A DNA stretch of 47,415 nt from Mycobacterium gordonae (GTDB lineage: Bacteria > Actinomycetota > Actinomycetes > Mycobacteriales > Mycobacteriaceae): contig NZ_LKTM01000322.1 in assembly GCF_001417955.2 (NCBI RefSeq), positions 1-47,415 on the forward strand, in the 5' to 3' direction. Made by a program: the position numbers and the translations under genes. This document shows, one piece after another, positions 26,501 through 32,846 of this stretch. The notes under the pieces were generated by a model. That model was not told the origin of the DNA, ran no database searches, and was given only the letters and a program-made list of their open reading frames with translations. Positions within the stretch are counted from its first letter, which is position 1. The number at the start of each line of letters is the position of its first letter.

Positions 26501-27680
26501 GTCCGAGCACCGCCGGTTCACCCGGGAAGACCAGACGCTGCTCGCGGTGCTGGCCGGCCGACTCGGTCAGGGGCTGCAGCGCGTCTACCAGCTGGACGAG
26601 CAACGGGAAACCGCGGTGGCGCTGCAGCACGCGATGTTGGGGCCGGCGTCGCTGCCCGAGGGTTTCGCGGTGCGGTATCTGCCCGCCAGCCATCCACTGC
26701 AGGTGGGCGGGGACTGGTACGACGTGGTCGATCTCGACGACGACCGCGTGGCGTTGATCGTCGGCGACTGTGTCGGTCACGGTCTGGCGGCGGCCACCGT
26801 CATGGGTCAGTTGCGCAGCGCCTGCCGCGCGCTGCTGCTCGAGCACCCCAGCCCCGGAGCGGTGCTCACGGCCCTGGACCGCTTCGCCGCGCGACTGCCC
26901 GGCGCCCGCTGCACGACGGCATTCTGTGCGGTGCTGACTCAGCAGACGGGCGAACTGGTGTACTCCAGCGCCGGACACCCGCCGCCGATCATGGTCTACG
27001 CGGACGGCAGCACGGCGCTGCTGGGCGAGGAACACGGGCTTCCCCTGGCGCTGCGTCCGAGCTGGCAGCGACTCGAAAGCCGCATCACGATGCCGCCGCG
27101 TGCCACACTGTTGCTCTACACCGACGGCCTGGTGGAGCGGCGCGGGCACTCTCTCGACGACGGCATGACGCGGGCGGCCGACCTGGTGCAAAGTGGGCGA
27201 TCGCAAGCGCTCGAAGAAGTGGCCGATCGGCTCATGTCCCAGTTGGAGCCCGGCGGCGGGTACCCCGACGACGTGGCGATGTTGCTCTACCGCCAGCCCG
27301 CGCCGTTCTCACTGGAATTCGTCGCCGATGCGAGCAACCTGGCCGATAGCCGAAATGCGTTGCGCGGCTGGCTGACCCGTGCGGGAGTCGAGCCGGGTCA
27401 GATTCAGGACGTGCTCATCGCGACGGGTGAAGCCGTCGCCAACGCGATTGAGCACGGTCACCGCGACCAGCGGGTCGGCACCGTCTCGCTGCGTGCGACC
27501 GCGATCGTCGACCGGTTGCAGGTGACCATCAGCGATACCGGAGCCTGGAAGACGCCGGCCCATACTGCCGAATTCAGCCGCGGGCGTGGCATTTCCCTGA
27601 TGCGAGTCCTGATGGAGGACTGCAGCATCGAATCCAGCGAAGCCGGCACGACCGTTTCCATGCATGCAAGGATCACGTAA
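23544..27680 (+). CDS. Hybrid histidine kinase with receiver, PAS, SpoIIE phosphatase and anti-sigma kinase modules
   Basis: This is a 1378-residue cytoplasmic protein. In order it has a PAS-like sensor (about 20-170), a GAF-like region (about 180-340), HisKA with phospho-accepting His356 (SNISHEFRTPL), and HATPase (NLLSNALKF, DTGVGV, GSGIGLALV, about 450-570). A receiver follows (DD632-633, phospho-Asp676 in SDVMMPKLDG, Lys in VKPF), then PAS (about 760-870) and a GAF-like segment (about 880-1015). A PP2C/SpoIIE phosphatase (GGDWYD, VGDCVGHG, YTDGLVERR, PDDVAML, about 1030-1250) and a second HATPase of RsbW type (GEAVANAIEHGH, about 1255-1376) complete it. It joins two-component phosphorelay to sigma-factor partner switching. 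GTG 23544 is used; GTG 23577 is an alternative. Its stop overlaps the STAS gene. Confidence 0.93.
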   Translation: MSGSDERRGGAVVFRADQEIGRDLAAVDWASTPLGPVEDWPQSLRTAVDILLSSQFSMWMGWGPELTFFCNAAYRRDTLGRKYPWALGRPASEVWAEIWPDITPRVERVLREGEATWDEALMLILGRSGYPEESYHTFSYSPLRDDDASVVGLLCVVSEDTERVITERRMATLRDLGSDPSVIRTERQMLDFAADQLNKNPYDLPFTLTYLFDEQGEAQLAGVSGIALGHPAAPETLPAGGDSLWPTDKAAQGDCEVIELDGLAMDLPTGAWPEPPKQALTVPLQQQGGPPVGFLVAGLNRYRELDDGYRGFVELVAGYLATGVSSARSYQAQQQRAEELAELDRAKTTFFSNISHEFRTPLTLIQGPVDELRARADGLDETARQELELVHRNGLRLAKLVNTLLDFSRIEAGRMQARFEPVDLATVTAELASVFRSAVDQVGLTLTVDCPPLDEPVYVDRGMWEKVVLNLLSNALKFTFDGEITVRVARDDRQVLVTFADTGVGVSAAEMPRLFERFHRIETTRARSTEGSGIGLALVRELVGLHGGTIAADSREGEGTTFTIRLPFGTAHLPPDELAEPRDTRMAASAVAEPYVQEALRWLPDESGPAATILGAQPATVGGGGPRVLVADDNVDMRAYLTNLLGASGYQVSGVGDGEQALEAIRAQLPDLVISDVMMPKLDGLQLLAALRADQRTAALPVLLLSARAGQEASIEGLLAGADDYLVKPFAAAELLARVRANVELARIRNYHVRWRTALVDSLQEAFFVIDEQGAVIEVNAAFADILGYGPEGLPYEAPHAWWPDPEVDIVARQLVEDEFAKSLGESEGSLSIPVTHRDGHRLWIAVNFNHAHDPDSGRRVMVGTFRDITAEHYAVQSQSALAELNQQLVQADTLTDALQGAAEVLRRVWQARRVLAVTFAGATESAPHVVCAGEPAQWADLSPQLRQQIASLRETDLLSTVTVDAGAAGIASQHPRGLLVIWVELSEHRRFTREDQTLLAVLAGRLGQGLQRVYQLDEQRETAVALQHAMLGPASLPEGFAVRYLPASHPLQVGGDWYDVVDLDDDRVALIVGDCVGHGLAAATVMGQLRSACRALLLEHPSPGAVLTALDRFAARLPGARCTTAFCAVLTQQTGELVYSSAGHPPPIMVYADGSTALLGEEHGLPLALRPSWQRLESRITMPPRATLLLYTDGLVERRGHSLDDGMTRAADLVQSGRSQALEEVADRLMSQLEPGGGYPDDVAMLLYRQPAPFSLEFVADASNLADSRNALRGWLTRAGVEPGQIQDVLIATGEAVANAIEHGHRDQRVGTVSLRATAIVDRLQVTISDTGAWKTPAHTAEFSRGRGISLMRVLMEDCSIESSEAGTTVSMHARIT

Positions 27681-28009
27681 TGGCAACACCGCTCACCTTG
27701 AACACCGACCGCGGCTCCGACGGGGCGCACCGCTTGACCGCGGTCGGCGAGATCGACCTGAGCAACATCGAGGTGTTCAAGCGGGCCCTTTCCGACGCCA
27801 ACGCCGGCACCCGCGACCCGATCACGATCGATCTCAGTGCCGTCAAGTACGTGGACAGTGCGGGCATCAACGCGCTGTTCGATCAGGCCGACGCGGTCGA
27901 TCAATTACATGTGATCGTCCATCCTCTTCTCGTCCGTGTGCTCACCGTCAGTGGGTTCAGCAAGATCGCCACCGTCGAGGCCGCAGCCTCCGACGGCGAG
28001 CGCAATTGA
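27680..28009 (+). CDS. STAS-domain anti-sigma factor antagonist
   Basis: This 109-residue single STAS domain reads AVGEIDLSNIEVFKRAL and then ITIDLSAVKYVDSAGINALF. The phosphorylatable Ser is Ser60 in VDSAG. ATG 27680 shares its A with the TAA stop of the kinase gene (TAATG), so translation is coupled and equal output is likely. The natural reading is that the RsbW-like end of the kinase phosphorylates this protein and the SpoIIE module dephosphorylates it, freeing a sigma factor. The sigma factor is not in the window. Confidence 0.93.
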   Translation: MATPLTLNTDRGSDGAHRLTAVGEIDLSNIEVFKRALSDANAGTRDPITIDLSAVKYVDSAGINALFDQADAVDQLHVIVHPLLVRVLTVSGFSKIATVEAAASDGERN

Positions 28010-28249
28010 ATTCTGCTGCTGGCCGGTGGCTTTCGCGCGGATTATTTTCAGCGTGACTTTTACCGGCGCAAACATGAAGCCGAAGAATGCATTTGGCTTT
28101 CGTGTGTGAAGGATGTGATTCTGCGGCGCCATCGTGACGCAGCAGATCGCGTCGACCAGTGTTTTTACCGGCAAGGTGGTTCACCGCCTGCCAGGACTGG
28201 GAACCCCCCGCTGCGACCGGGCCGGGGCACCGCGTGTTCACCGCCCCGC

Positions 28250-28274
28250 GGCATCTCGGTAACTTCGAGATGCC
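28250..28274. promoter_or_regulatory. 9-bp inverted repeat upstream of the sulfate operon promoter
   Basis: GGCATCTCG (28250-28258) and CGAGATGCC (28266-28274) are exact reverse complements around GTAACTT. The right arm falls where the -35 element of the 28294 promoter should be, so it may be an operator. A terminator for the STAS transcript is less likely because no T-run follows. Confidence 0.55.
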
Positions 28275-28293
28275 CGGGCCGGCAACGCTCTGT

Positions 28294-28306
28294 TAGGTTT
28301 CGCCCC
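28294..28306 (+). promoter_or_regulatory. -10 element of a leaderless transcript
   Basis: TAGGTT (28294-28299) fits TANNNT and is followed by exactly 7 nt before ATG 28307. The transcript should therefore begin on the start codon of the polycysteine peptide. No ribosome-binding site precedes that ATG. Confidence 0.65.
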
Positions 28307-28363
28307 ATGCAACCGACGACCTGCGTTTCGCAGCGTTGCGCCGTCGCGTGCTGTTGTCGCTGA
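28307..28363 (+). CDS. Leaderless polycysteine leader peptide (cysteine-responsive attenuator)
   Basis: The 18-codon frame encodes MQPTTCVSQRCAVACCCR, with five Cys, three of them consecutive at codons 15-17. It sits 126 bp before subI, a sulfate-uptake gene. Leaderless short frames ending in Cys runs are an established class in mycobacteria: ribosomes stalling at Cys codons when cysteine is scarce change the downstream RNA fold and raise operon expression. A CCCC...GGGG-rich segment immediately after the stop (about 28364-28388) can form an alternative hairpin. The assignment rests on composition, position and promoter geometry. Confidence 0.85.
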   Translation: MQPTTCVSQRCAVACCCR

Positions 28364-28489
28364 CCCCCCGAACCCGGGTGCGGGGTGGCGATGCGTCGGT
28401 GAGACCTATTCCCGTTACGAACGCCTTTCCGCAGCATCGGGACCCACATGTCGATTTCTATTTCCTTGTCCCGCACTGGAAGGCCACCC

Positions 28490-29518
28490 ATGATTCGCAG
28501 CGCGACCCGCTGGCGTCAGGTCATCGGCCTGACGCTGACGGCTGTCGTGGTCGCGGCGTGCCACGGCGGAGCCAGCGACGCGGTGGACGGCGGGGGACTG
28601 CGAGATGTGGACACCAACATCACCCTGGTCGCCTACTCGGTGCCAGAACCGGGCTGGACCAAAGTGATCGCCGCGTTCAACGGCTCCGAGGAGGGGCGCG
28701 GCGTCCAGGTGGTCACCTCCTACGGAGCCTCCGGTGACCAGTCGCGCGGCGTCGTGGCGGGTAAGCCCGCCGACATCGTGAACTTCTCGGTGCAACCCGA
28801 TATCACCCGACTGGTCAAGGCCGGCAAGGTCGCGGCGGACTGGGACACCGAGGCGTCCAAGGGCATCCCGTTCGGGTCGGTGGTGACGCTGGTCGTTCGC
28901 AAGGGCAATCCCAAACACATCCGGGATTGGGACGATCTGCTGCAGCCCGGTGTGGAGATCATCACGCCGAGCCCGCTCAGTTCCGGCTCGGCGAAGTGGA
29001 ACCTGTTGGCCCCCTACGCCGTCAAGAGCGGTGGTGGCCGCAACCGACAGGCCGGCGTCGACTTCATCGCGAACCTGGTGCGCGACCACGTCAAGCTGCG
29101 CCCGGGGTCGGGCCGGATCGCTACCGACGTGTTCATCGAAGGCAGCGGCGATGTGTTGATCAGCTACGAGAACGAAGCCATTGCGGCTGAACGACAGGGG
29201 CATCCGGTGGAACACATCAACCCGCCGCAGACCTTCAAGATCGAGAATCCGGTTGCGGTGGTGTCGACCAGTCCGAACCTCGACGCCGCCGTCGCGTTCA
29301 AGAACTTCCAATACACCGCTGTGGCACAGCGTCTCTGGGCGCAGGCGGGGTTCCGTCCGGTGGATCCGGCCGTCGCTGCCGAATTCCGCGACCAGTTCCC
29401 GACGCCGGTGAAACTCTGGACCGTCACCGACCTCGGTGGCTGGGGCAGCGTCGACCCGCAGTTGTTCGACCGCAAGACCGGCGCCATCACCAAGGTGTAC
29501 CTGGAGGCGACCGGATGA
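28490..29518 (+). CDS. subI: Sulfate-binding lipoprotein
   Basis: This 342-residue periplasmic solute-binding protein has a lipoprotein signal with lipobox VAAC (Cys24) after a short Arg-containing n-region. The mature part has sulfate-binding-protein blocks: SYGASGDQSRGV (oxyanion-binding loop), ADIVNFSVQPDI, IPFGSVVTLVVRKGNPK, SSGSAKWN and DVLISYENEA. ATG 28490 is preferred because GGAAGG lies 6 nt upstream; ATG 28448 adds 14 residues ahead of the signal. It is the first structural gene of the sulfate ABC importer, and its stop overlaps cysT (ATGA). Confidence 0.95.
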   Translation: MIRSATRWRQVIGLTLTAVVVAACHGGASDAVDGGGLRDVDTNITLVAYSVPEPGWTKVIAAFNGSEEGRGVQVVTSYGASGDQSRGVVAGKPADIVNFSVQPDITRLVKAGKVAADWDTEASKGIPFGSVVTLVVRKGNPKHIRDWDDLLQPGVEIITPSPLSSGSAKWNLLAPYAVKSGGGRNRQAGVDFIANLVRDHVKLRPGSGRIATDVFIEGSGDVLISYENEAIAAERQGHPVEHINPPQTFKIENPVAVVSTSPNLDAAVAFKNFQYTAVAQRLWAQAGFRPVDPAVAAEFRDQFPTPVKLWTVTDLGGWGSVDPQLFDRKTGAITKVYLEATG

Positions 29519-30351
29519 CGGCCGCGGTAGTCACCCCGGAACAGGAATCGCAGCCGGCACCCAAGGTCGGTGTCCCCGAACCGCCGGGCGGCACGGCGCT
29601 GCGGGTCGGAGTGGTCACGCTGTGGCTGTCGGTCATCGTGCTGCTGCCGCTCGCCGCGATCGCATGGCAGGCGGTCGGCGGCGGCGGGCAGCACTTCTGG
29701 CTGGCCGTCACCTCGCATGCCGCGCTGGAGTCGTTCAAGGTGACGCTGATCATCTCCGTGGTGGTCACCGTCCTGGACGTGATCTTCGGTGTGCTGGTGG
29801 CCTGGATGCTGGTGCGTGACGACTTCGCGTGGAAGGGCTTGCTGGACGCCGTCATCGACCTGCCGTTCGCCCTGCCGACGATCGTCACCAGCCTGGTGAT
29901 GCTGGCACTGTACGGCCCGAGCAGCCCGATCGGCCTGCATCTGCAGCACACTCCGCCGGGAGTGGCGATGGCGCTGGCGTTCGTGACCCTGCCGTTCGTG
30001 GTGCGCGCCGTCCAGCCGGTGTTGCGGGAGATCGACCGGGAAGTCGAAGAGGCCGCCGCGTCGCTGGGTGCCGGCGGCCGCAAGGTCTTCACGTCCATCG
30101 TGCTGCCGTCGCTGCTGCCGGCTGTGCTTTCCGGTGCGGGACTTGCGTTTTCACGATGCATCGGAGAGTTCGGTTCGGTGGTGACGATCGGTGGCGCGGT
30201 GCCGGGCAGCACCGAAGTGTCATCGCAGTGGATCCGCTCACTGATCGAGAACGACGACCGTCCGGCCGCTGCCGCGATATCGATTGTGCTGCTCTCGGTT
30301 TCGTTCAGTGTGCTGTTCATTCTGCGGATTATCGGGGGGCGGAAGCGGTGA
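29515..30351 (+). CDS. cysT: Sulfate ABC transporter permease CysT
   Basis: This 278-residue, six-helix inner-membrane permease has the ABC-permease EAA loop (EEAAASLGAGGRKVFTSIVLP). The blocks DLPFALPTIVTSLVMLALYG and SRCIGEFGSVVTIGG are typical of CysT/CysU. A roughly 30-residue Pro-rich N-terminal extension precedes the first helix. ATG 29515 overlaps the subI stop by 4 nt, and its own stop overlaps cysW. It works as a heterodimer with CysW and needs a CysA ATPase. Confidence 0.95.
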   Translation: MTAAVVTPEQESQPAPKVGVPEPPGGTALRVGVVTLWLSVIVLLPLAAIAWQAVGGGGQHFWLAVTSHAALESFKVTLIISVVVTVLDVIFGVLVAWMLVRDDFAWKGLLDAVIDLPFALPTIVTSLVMLALYGPSSPIGLHLQHTPPGVAMALAFVTLPFVVRAVQPVLREIDREVEEAAASLGAGGRKVFTSIVLPSLLPAVLSGAGLAFSRCIGEFGSVVTIGGAVPGSTEVSSQWIRSLIENDDRPAAAAISIVLLSVSFSVLFILRIIGGRKR

Positions 30352-31163
30352 CGTCCTCCAGCTGGGCGCGCTACCTGATCCGCTACGTCGCGTCCGGCTA
30401 CATCGTCGTGATGCTGATCGTGCCCGTGTCACTGATCCTGTGGCGGACGTTCCGGCCGGGCTTCCACCAGTTCTACATCTGGATCACCACGCCGGCCGCG
30501 ATCTCCGCGCTGCACCTCTCGCTGCTGGTGTTGGCGATCGTGGTGCCGCTGAACGTGTTGTTCGGAGTCCCCACGGCACTGCTGTTGGCCCGCAACCGAT
30601 TCCGCGGCAAGGGTGTGCTGCAGTCCATCATCGACCTGCCGTTCGCGGTGTCGCCGATCATTGTCGGCGTGGCGCTGATCTCGGCGTGGGGGTCGGCCGG
30701 CGCGCTGGGGTTCATCGAGCGGGACACCGGCGTGAAGATCATCTTCGGAGTTCCGGGCATCGTGCTGGCCAGCATCTTCGTCACCCTGCCGTTCGTGGTG
30801 CGCGAGGTGCAACTGGTGCTCAGCGAGGTGGGCACCGAGCAGGAGCAGGCGGCGGCGACGCTGGGATCGAGTTGGTGGCAGACCTTCTGGCGGATCACCT
30901 TGCCCTCGATCCGCTGGGGTCTGACCTACGGTGTGGTGCTGACCGTGGCGCGCACGCTCGGTGAGTTCGGCGGCGTCATCATGGTGTCGTCCAATCTCCC
31001 GGGCAGCACTCAGACCCTTACGCTGCTCGTCAACGATCGGTACAACCGCGGACACGTCTACGGCGCGTATGCGTTGTCTTCCCTGATGATGGCGGTGGCC
31101 ATTGCTTTCCTGATCGTCAAAGTGATCCTGCACCTGCGCCGGGCGCGGAAGGCCGACGGCTGA
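30348..31163 (+). CDS. cysW: Sulfate ABC transporter permease CysW
   Basis: This 271-residue six-helix permease has an EAA loop (EQEQAAATLGSSWWQTFWRITLP), DLPFAVSPIIVGVALISAWG and ARTLGEFGGVIMVSSNLPG, characteristic of CysW. GTG 30348 overlaps the cysT stop as GTGA. In M. tuberculosis cysA1 follows cysW; here the next gene is on the other strand, and its 3' end overlaps cysW by 47 bp, so no ATPase gene completes the operon. Confidence 0.95.
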   Translation: MTSSSWARYLIRYVASGYIVVMLIVPVSLILWRTFRPGFHQFYIWITTPAAISALHLSLLVLAIVVPLNVLFGVPTALLLARNRFRGKGVLQSIIDLPFAVSPIIVGVALISAWGSAGALGFIERDTGVKIIFGVPGIVLASIFVTLPFVVREVQLVLSEVGTEQEQAAATLGSSWWQTFWRITLPSIRWGLTYGVVLTVARTLGEFGGVIMVSSNLPGSTQTLTLLVNDRYNRGHVYGAYALSSLMMAVAIAFLIVKVILHLRRARKADG

Positions 31164-32094
31164 ACTGCATGTCGAGGCTGCGCAGGTAGGTCTGCAGACC
31201 CGCGTCCTGCACGGGAATCAGATGCGCCGGCGCGCCGGACTCGTTGTAGTGCGCGTGCCACATGCCGGGCGGCGTGGTGAACGCGCCGCCGGCCTGCCAG
31301 TCCACCCGGATCGGATCGGCGATCCGGCCACGGTCGTCGAGTTCGGTGCCCAGCAGCGTGTAGCACCCGGGCTGGGCATCCAGGATCAGGTCCAGGGCGA
31401 CCGACTGGTGGCGGTGCGGGCGCTGCTCCCGACCGGGCGGCAGCACGCCGAACATCGCCCACAACACGTGCGTCAGCGTGAGCGTCTGCTCCTGCTCGGC
31501 GTTGGCCAGCAGCACGCTGACCCGGTTCTTCTCGTTGGCTCCCGGCTGCGAGGCGATGTGCTCGAGTTCGGCGATCACATCCGCCCCGCGGAACTTGGTC
31601 AGGCGGAAGCGGGGTTCGGACGCCCGGACGCCGAGGTGACGAAGCAGCGGCTCGTCGTGTACCCAGTACATCGCCGCGTCGCCGTCGGCGTGGAACGTCG
31701 CCTGGGCGCCGGCCGGCAAGGTCAGGAAATCGCCCTGCTCCCAACGCACCTGGCGGCCGTCAACCACGATGGCGCCGCGGCCGGACAGCACGTAGTACAT
31801 CTGGGAAGTGGCGTTGGGGCAGGTGCCGATCCGCTCGCCCGCGCGGATCCGCACGAAGTTCGCCAGCAGTGCCGGACTGGTCGCCGCGCCCGTGCTGATA
31901 CCGAGGTCGGCGGACAGGTCCAAGGGCACGACACCGGTCGGCCGGTCCAGGTAGATCTCCGGGCCGAACTGCGCGATCGGCACCCGGGGTGTGTGGCCGG
32001 ACCCGATCGGGTCGGCGGCCTGGGTGTATTCGAAATAGCGGGCGTCGCGGGCCCACGTCGTTTCCAGGGTGGGAGTTCCGAGGGTGGAAGTCAT
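31117..32094 (-). CDS. Bicupin protein, gentisate-dioxygenase-like
   Basis: This 325-residue protein has two cupin barrels. The first (about residues 75-145) has the barrel motifs (YYVLSGRGAIVVDG, GDFLTLPAGAQATFHA) but no His-x-His. The second (about 205-290) carries PHRHQS (His227, His229) and MWHAHYN (His280/His282), a plausible Fe(II) site. The nearest families are gentisate 1,2-dioxygenase-like ring-cleaving bicupins, but the substrate is uncertain. ATG 32094 has no Shine-Dalgarno sequence; TACGAT on its strand ends 6 nt before it, so it may be leaderless. It is divergent from the GntR gene and convergent with cysW. Confidence 0.82.
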   Translation of the reverse strand: MTSTLGTPTLETTWARDARYFEYTQAADPIGSGHTPRVPIAQFGPEIYLDRPTGVVPLDLSADLGISTGAATSPALLANFVRIRAGERIGTCPNATSQMYYVLSGRGAIVVDGRQVRWEQGDFLTLPAGAQATFHADGDAAMYWVHDEPLLRHLGVRASEPRFRLTKFRGADVIAELEHIASQPGANEKNRVSVLLANAEQEQTLTLTHVLWAMFGVLPPGREQRPHRHQSVALDLILDAQPGCYTLLGTELDDRGRIADPIRVDWQAGGAFTTPPGMWHAHYNESGAPAHLIPVQDAGLQTYLRSLDMQFSRRPSAPGAGAGSL

Positions 32095-32095
32095 G

Positions 32096-32122
32096 TCTAT
32101 ATCGTATCTATCTTGTATCTAT
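32096..32122. promoter_or_regulatory. Three TCTAT repeats at exact 11-bp spacing, divergent promoter/operator region
   Basis: TCTAT begins at 32096, 32107 and 32118, each an 11-bp step, and GTA precedes the last two. The tract covers TATCTT (32109-32114), a possible -10 for a leaderless GntR start at ATG 32121. On the other strand it covers TACGAT, a possible -10 for the cupin gene. Same-face spacing over two divergent promoters suggests cooperative regulator binding, most simply by the adjacent GntR protein. Confidence 0.55.
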
Positions 32123-32171
32123 GCTGCAAGCCGTTAAAGTTTCCGGTACCACGCAGGCGCAGAGGAGGGCC

Positions 32172-32846
32172 ATGACGTTGGAAGTCACCAGCGGTCCGGG
32201 TGCGGCCAAGGATCGTGCGCTCGACTACGTCAAGGCCAAGGTGCTGACCGGGGAGTTTCCCGGCGGGGAACTGATCAGCGAGGGGGAGGTGGCTTCCGCC
32301 CTGGGGATGTCGCGAACCCCGGTCCGCGAGGCGTTCCTGCAACTGGAGGCCGCCGGCCTGCTGCGGCTCTATCCGAAACGCGGAGCGCTGGTGGTGCCGG
32401 TCTCGCCGGGTGAGGTCCGCGCGGTCCTGCAGGCCCGGCTGGTGCTGGAAGAGTTCGCGGTTCGGGCGGTGATCGAGCGCGGTCCCGAGGCGTGTGCGGC
32501 TGTCTACGAACGGCTTTCGGCCCAGGTGCAGCGCCAGCGCGAGGCCGCGGCCGCCTCCGGACTGCACGAATTCCTGGAATCCGACCGTGCCTTTCACAAC
32601 GCCACGCTGGAGGCCGCCGGCAACGACATCCTGGCCGGCTTCTACTCCACCCTGCGGGACCGGCAGATGCGGATGATCGGCGAATCGGCGCGCAATCCTC
32701 AGCGCCTGGCCACCATCATCGAGCAACACGAAGGCATCGCCCGGGCGCTTCGCGACGGGGACGGTGACGCCGCGCGAGCCGCGGTGCGGGCGCATCTGGC
32801 CGGCACCATGCGGGCGCTGGGCCTGGCCAGTGAGGGGGAACTGTGA
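32172..32846 (+). CDS. GntR-family regulator, FadR/FCD subgroup
   Basis: This 224-residue protein has a winged helix at the N-terminus (GGELISEGEVASALGMSRTPVREAFLQLEAAGLL, about residues 31-65). The C-terminal FCD helical domain has Asp/His metal-type residues (LESDRAFHNATLEAAGN, IIEQHEGIARAL). ATG 32172 follows AGAGGAGGG, a strong site. An in-frame ATG at 32121 would add 17 residues and could be used by a leaderless transcript. It starts an operon with the FAD oxidoreductase (GTGA overlap) and probably also controls the divergent cupin. FCD regulators usually sense organic acids. Confidence 0.93.
   Translation: MTLEVTSGPGAAKDRALDYVKAKVLTGEFPGGELISEGEVASALGMSRTPVREAFLQLEAAGLLRLYPKRGALVVPVSPGEVRAVLQARLVLEEFAVRAVIERGPEACAAVYERLSAQVQRQREAAAASGLHEFLESDRAFHNATLEAAGNDILAGFYSTLRDRQMRMIGESARNPQRLATIIEQHEGIARALRDGDGDAARAAVRAHLAGTMRALGLASEGEL

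Larger units (their letters stand above)
28010..28306. other. Non-coding stretch ahead of the sulfate-transport operon
   Basis: The roughly 300 bp between the STAS stop and the polycysteine peptide is locally more AT-rich at its left end. TTTTACCGGC occurs twice (about 28058 and 28163). The only strong structure is the palindrome at 28250-28274. I see no convincing coding frame; a minus-strand frame overlapping the STAS 3' end lacks family features. Confidence 0.6.

Noticed and set aside
24726..27206. 826-codon minus-strand open frame over the hybrid kinase gene
   Set aside because: High GC leaves antisense frames open; the plus frame has clear ordered domains and the minus frame has Gln/Arg/His-rich, non-family sequence.
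27905..28174. 89-codon minus-strand frame overlapping the STAS 3' end
   Set aside because: No recognisable motif, weak start, and half of it is antisense to a confident gene.
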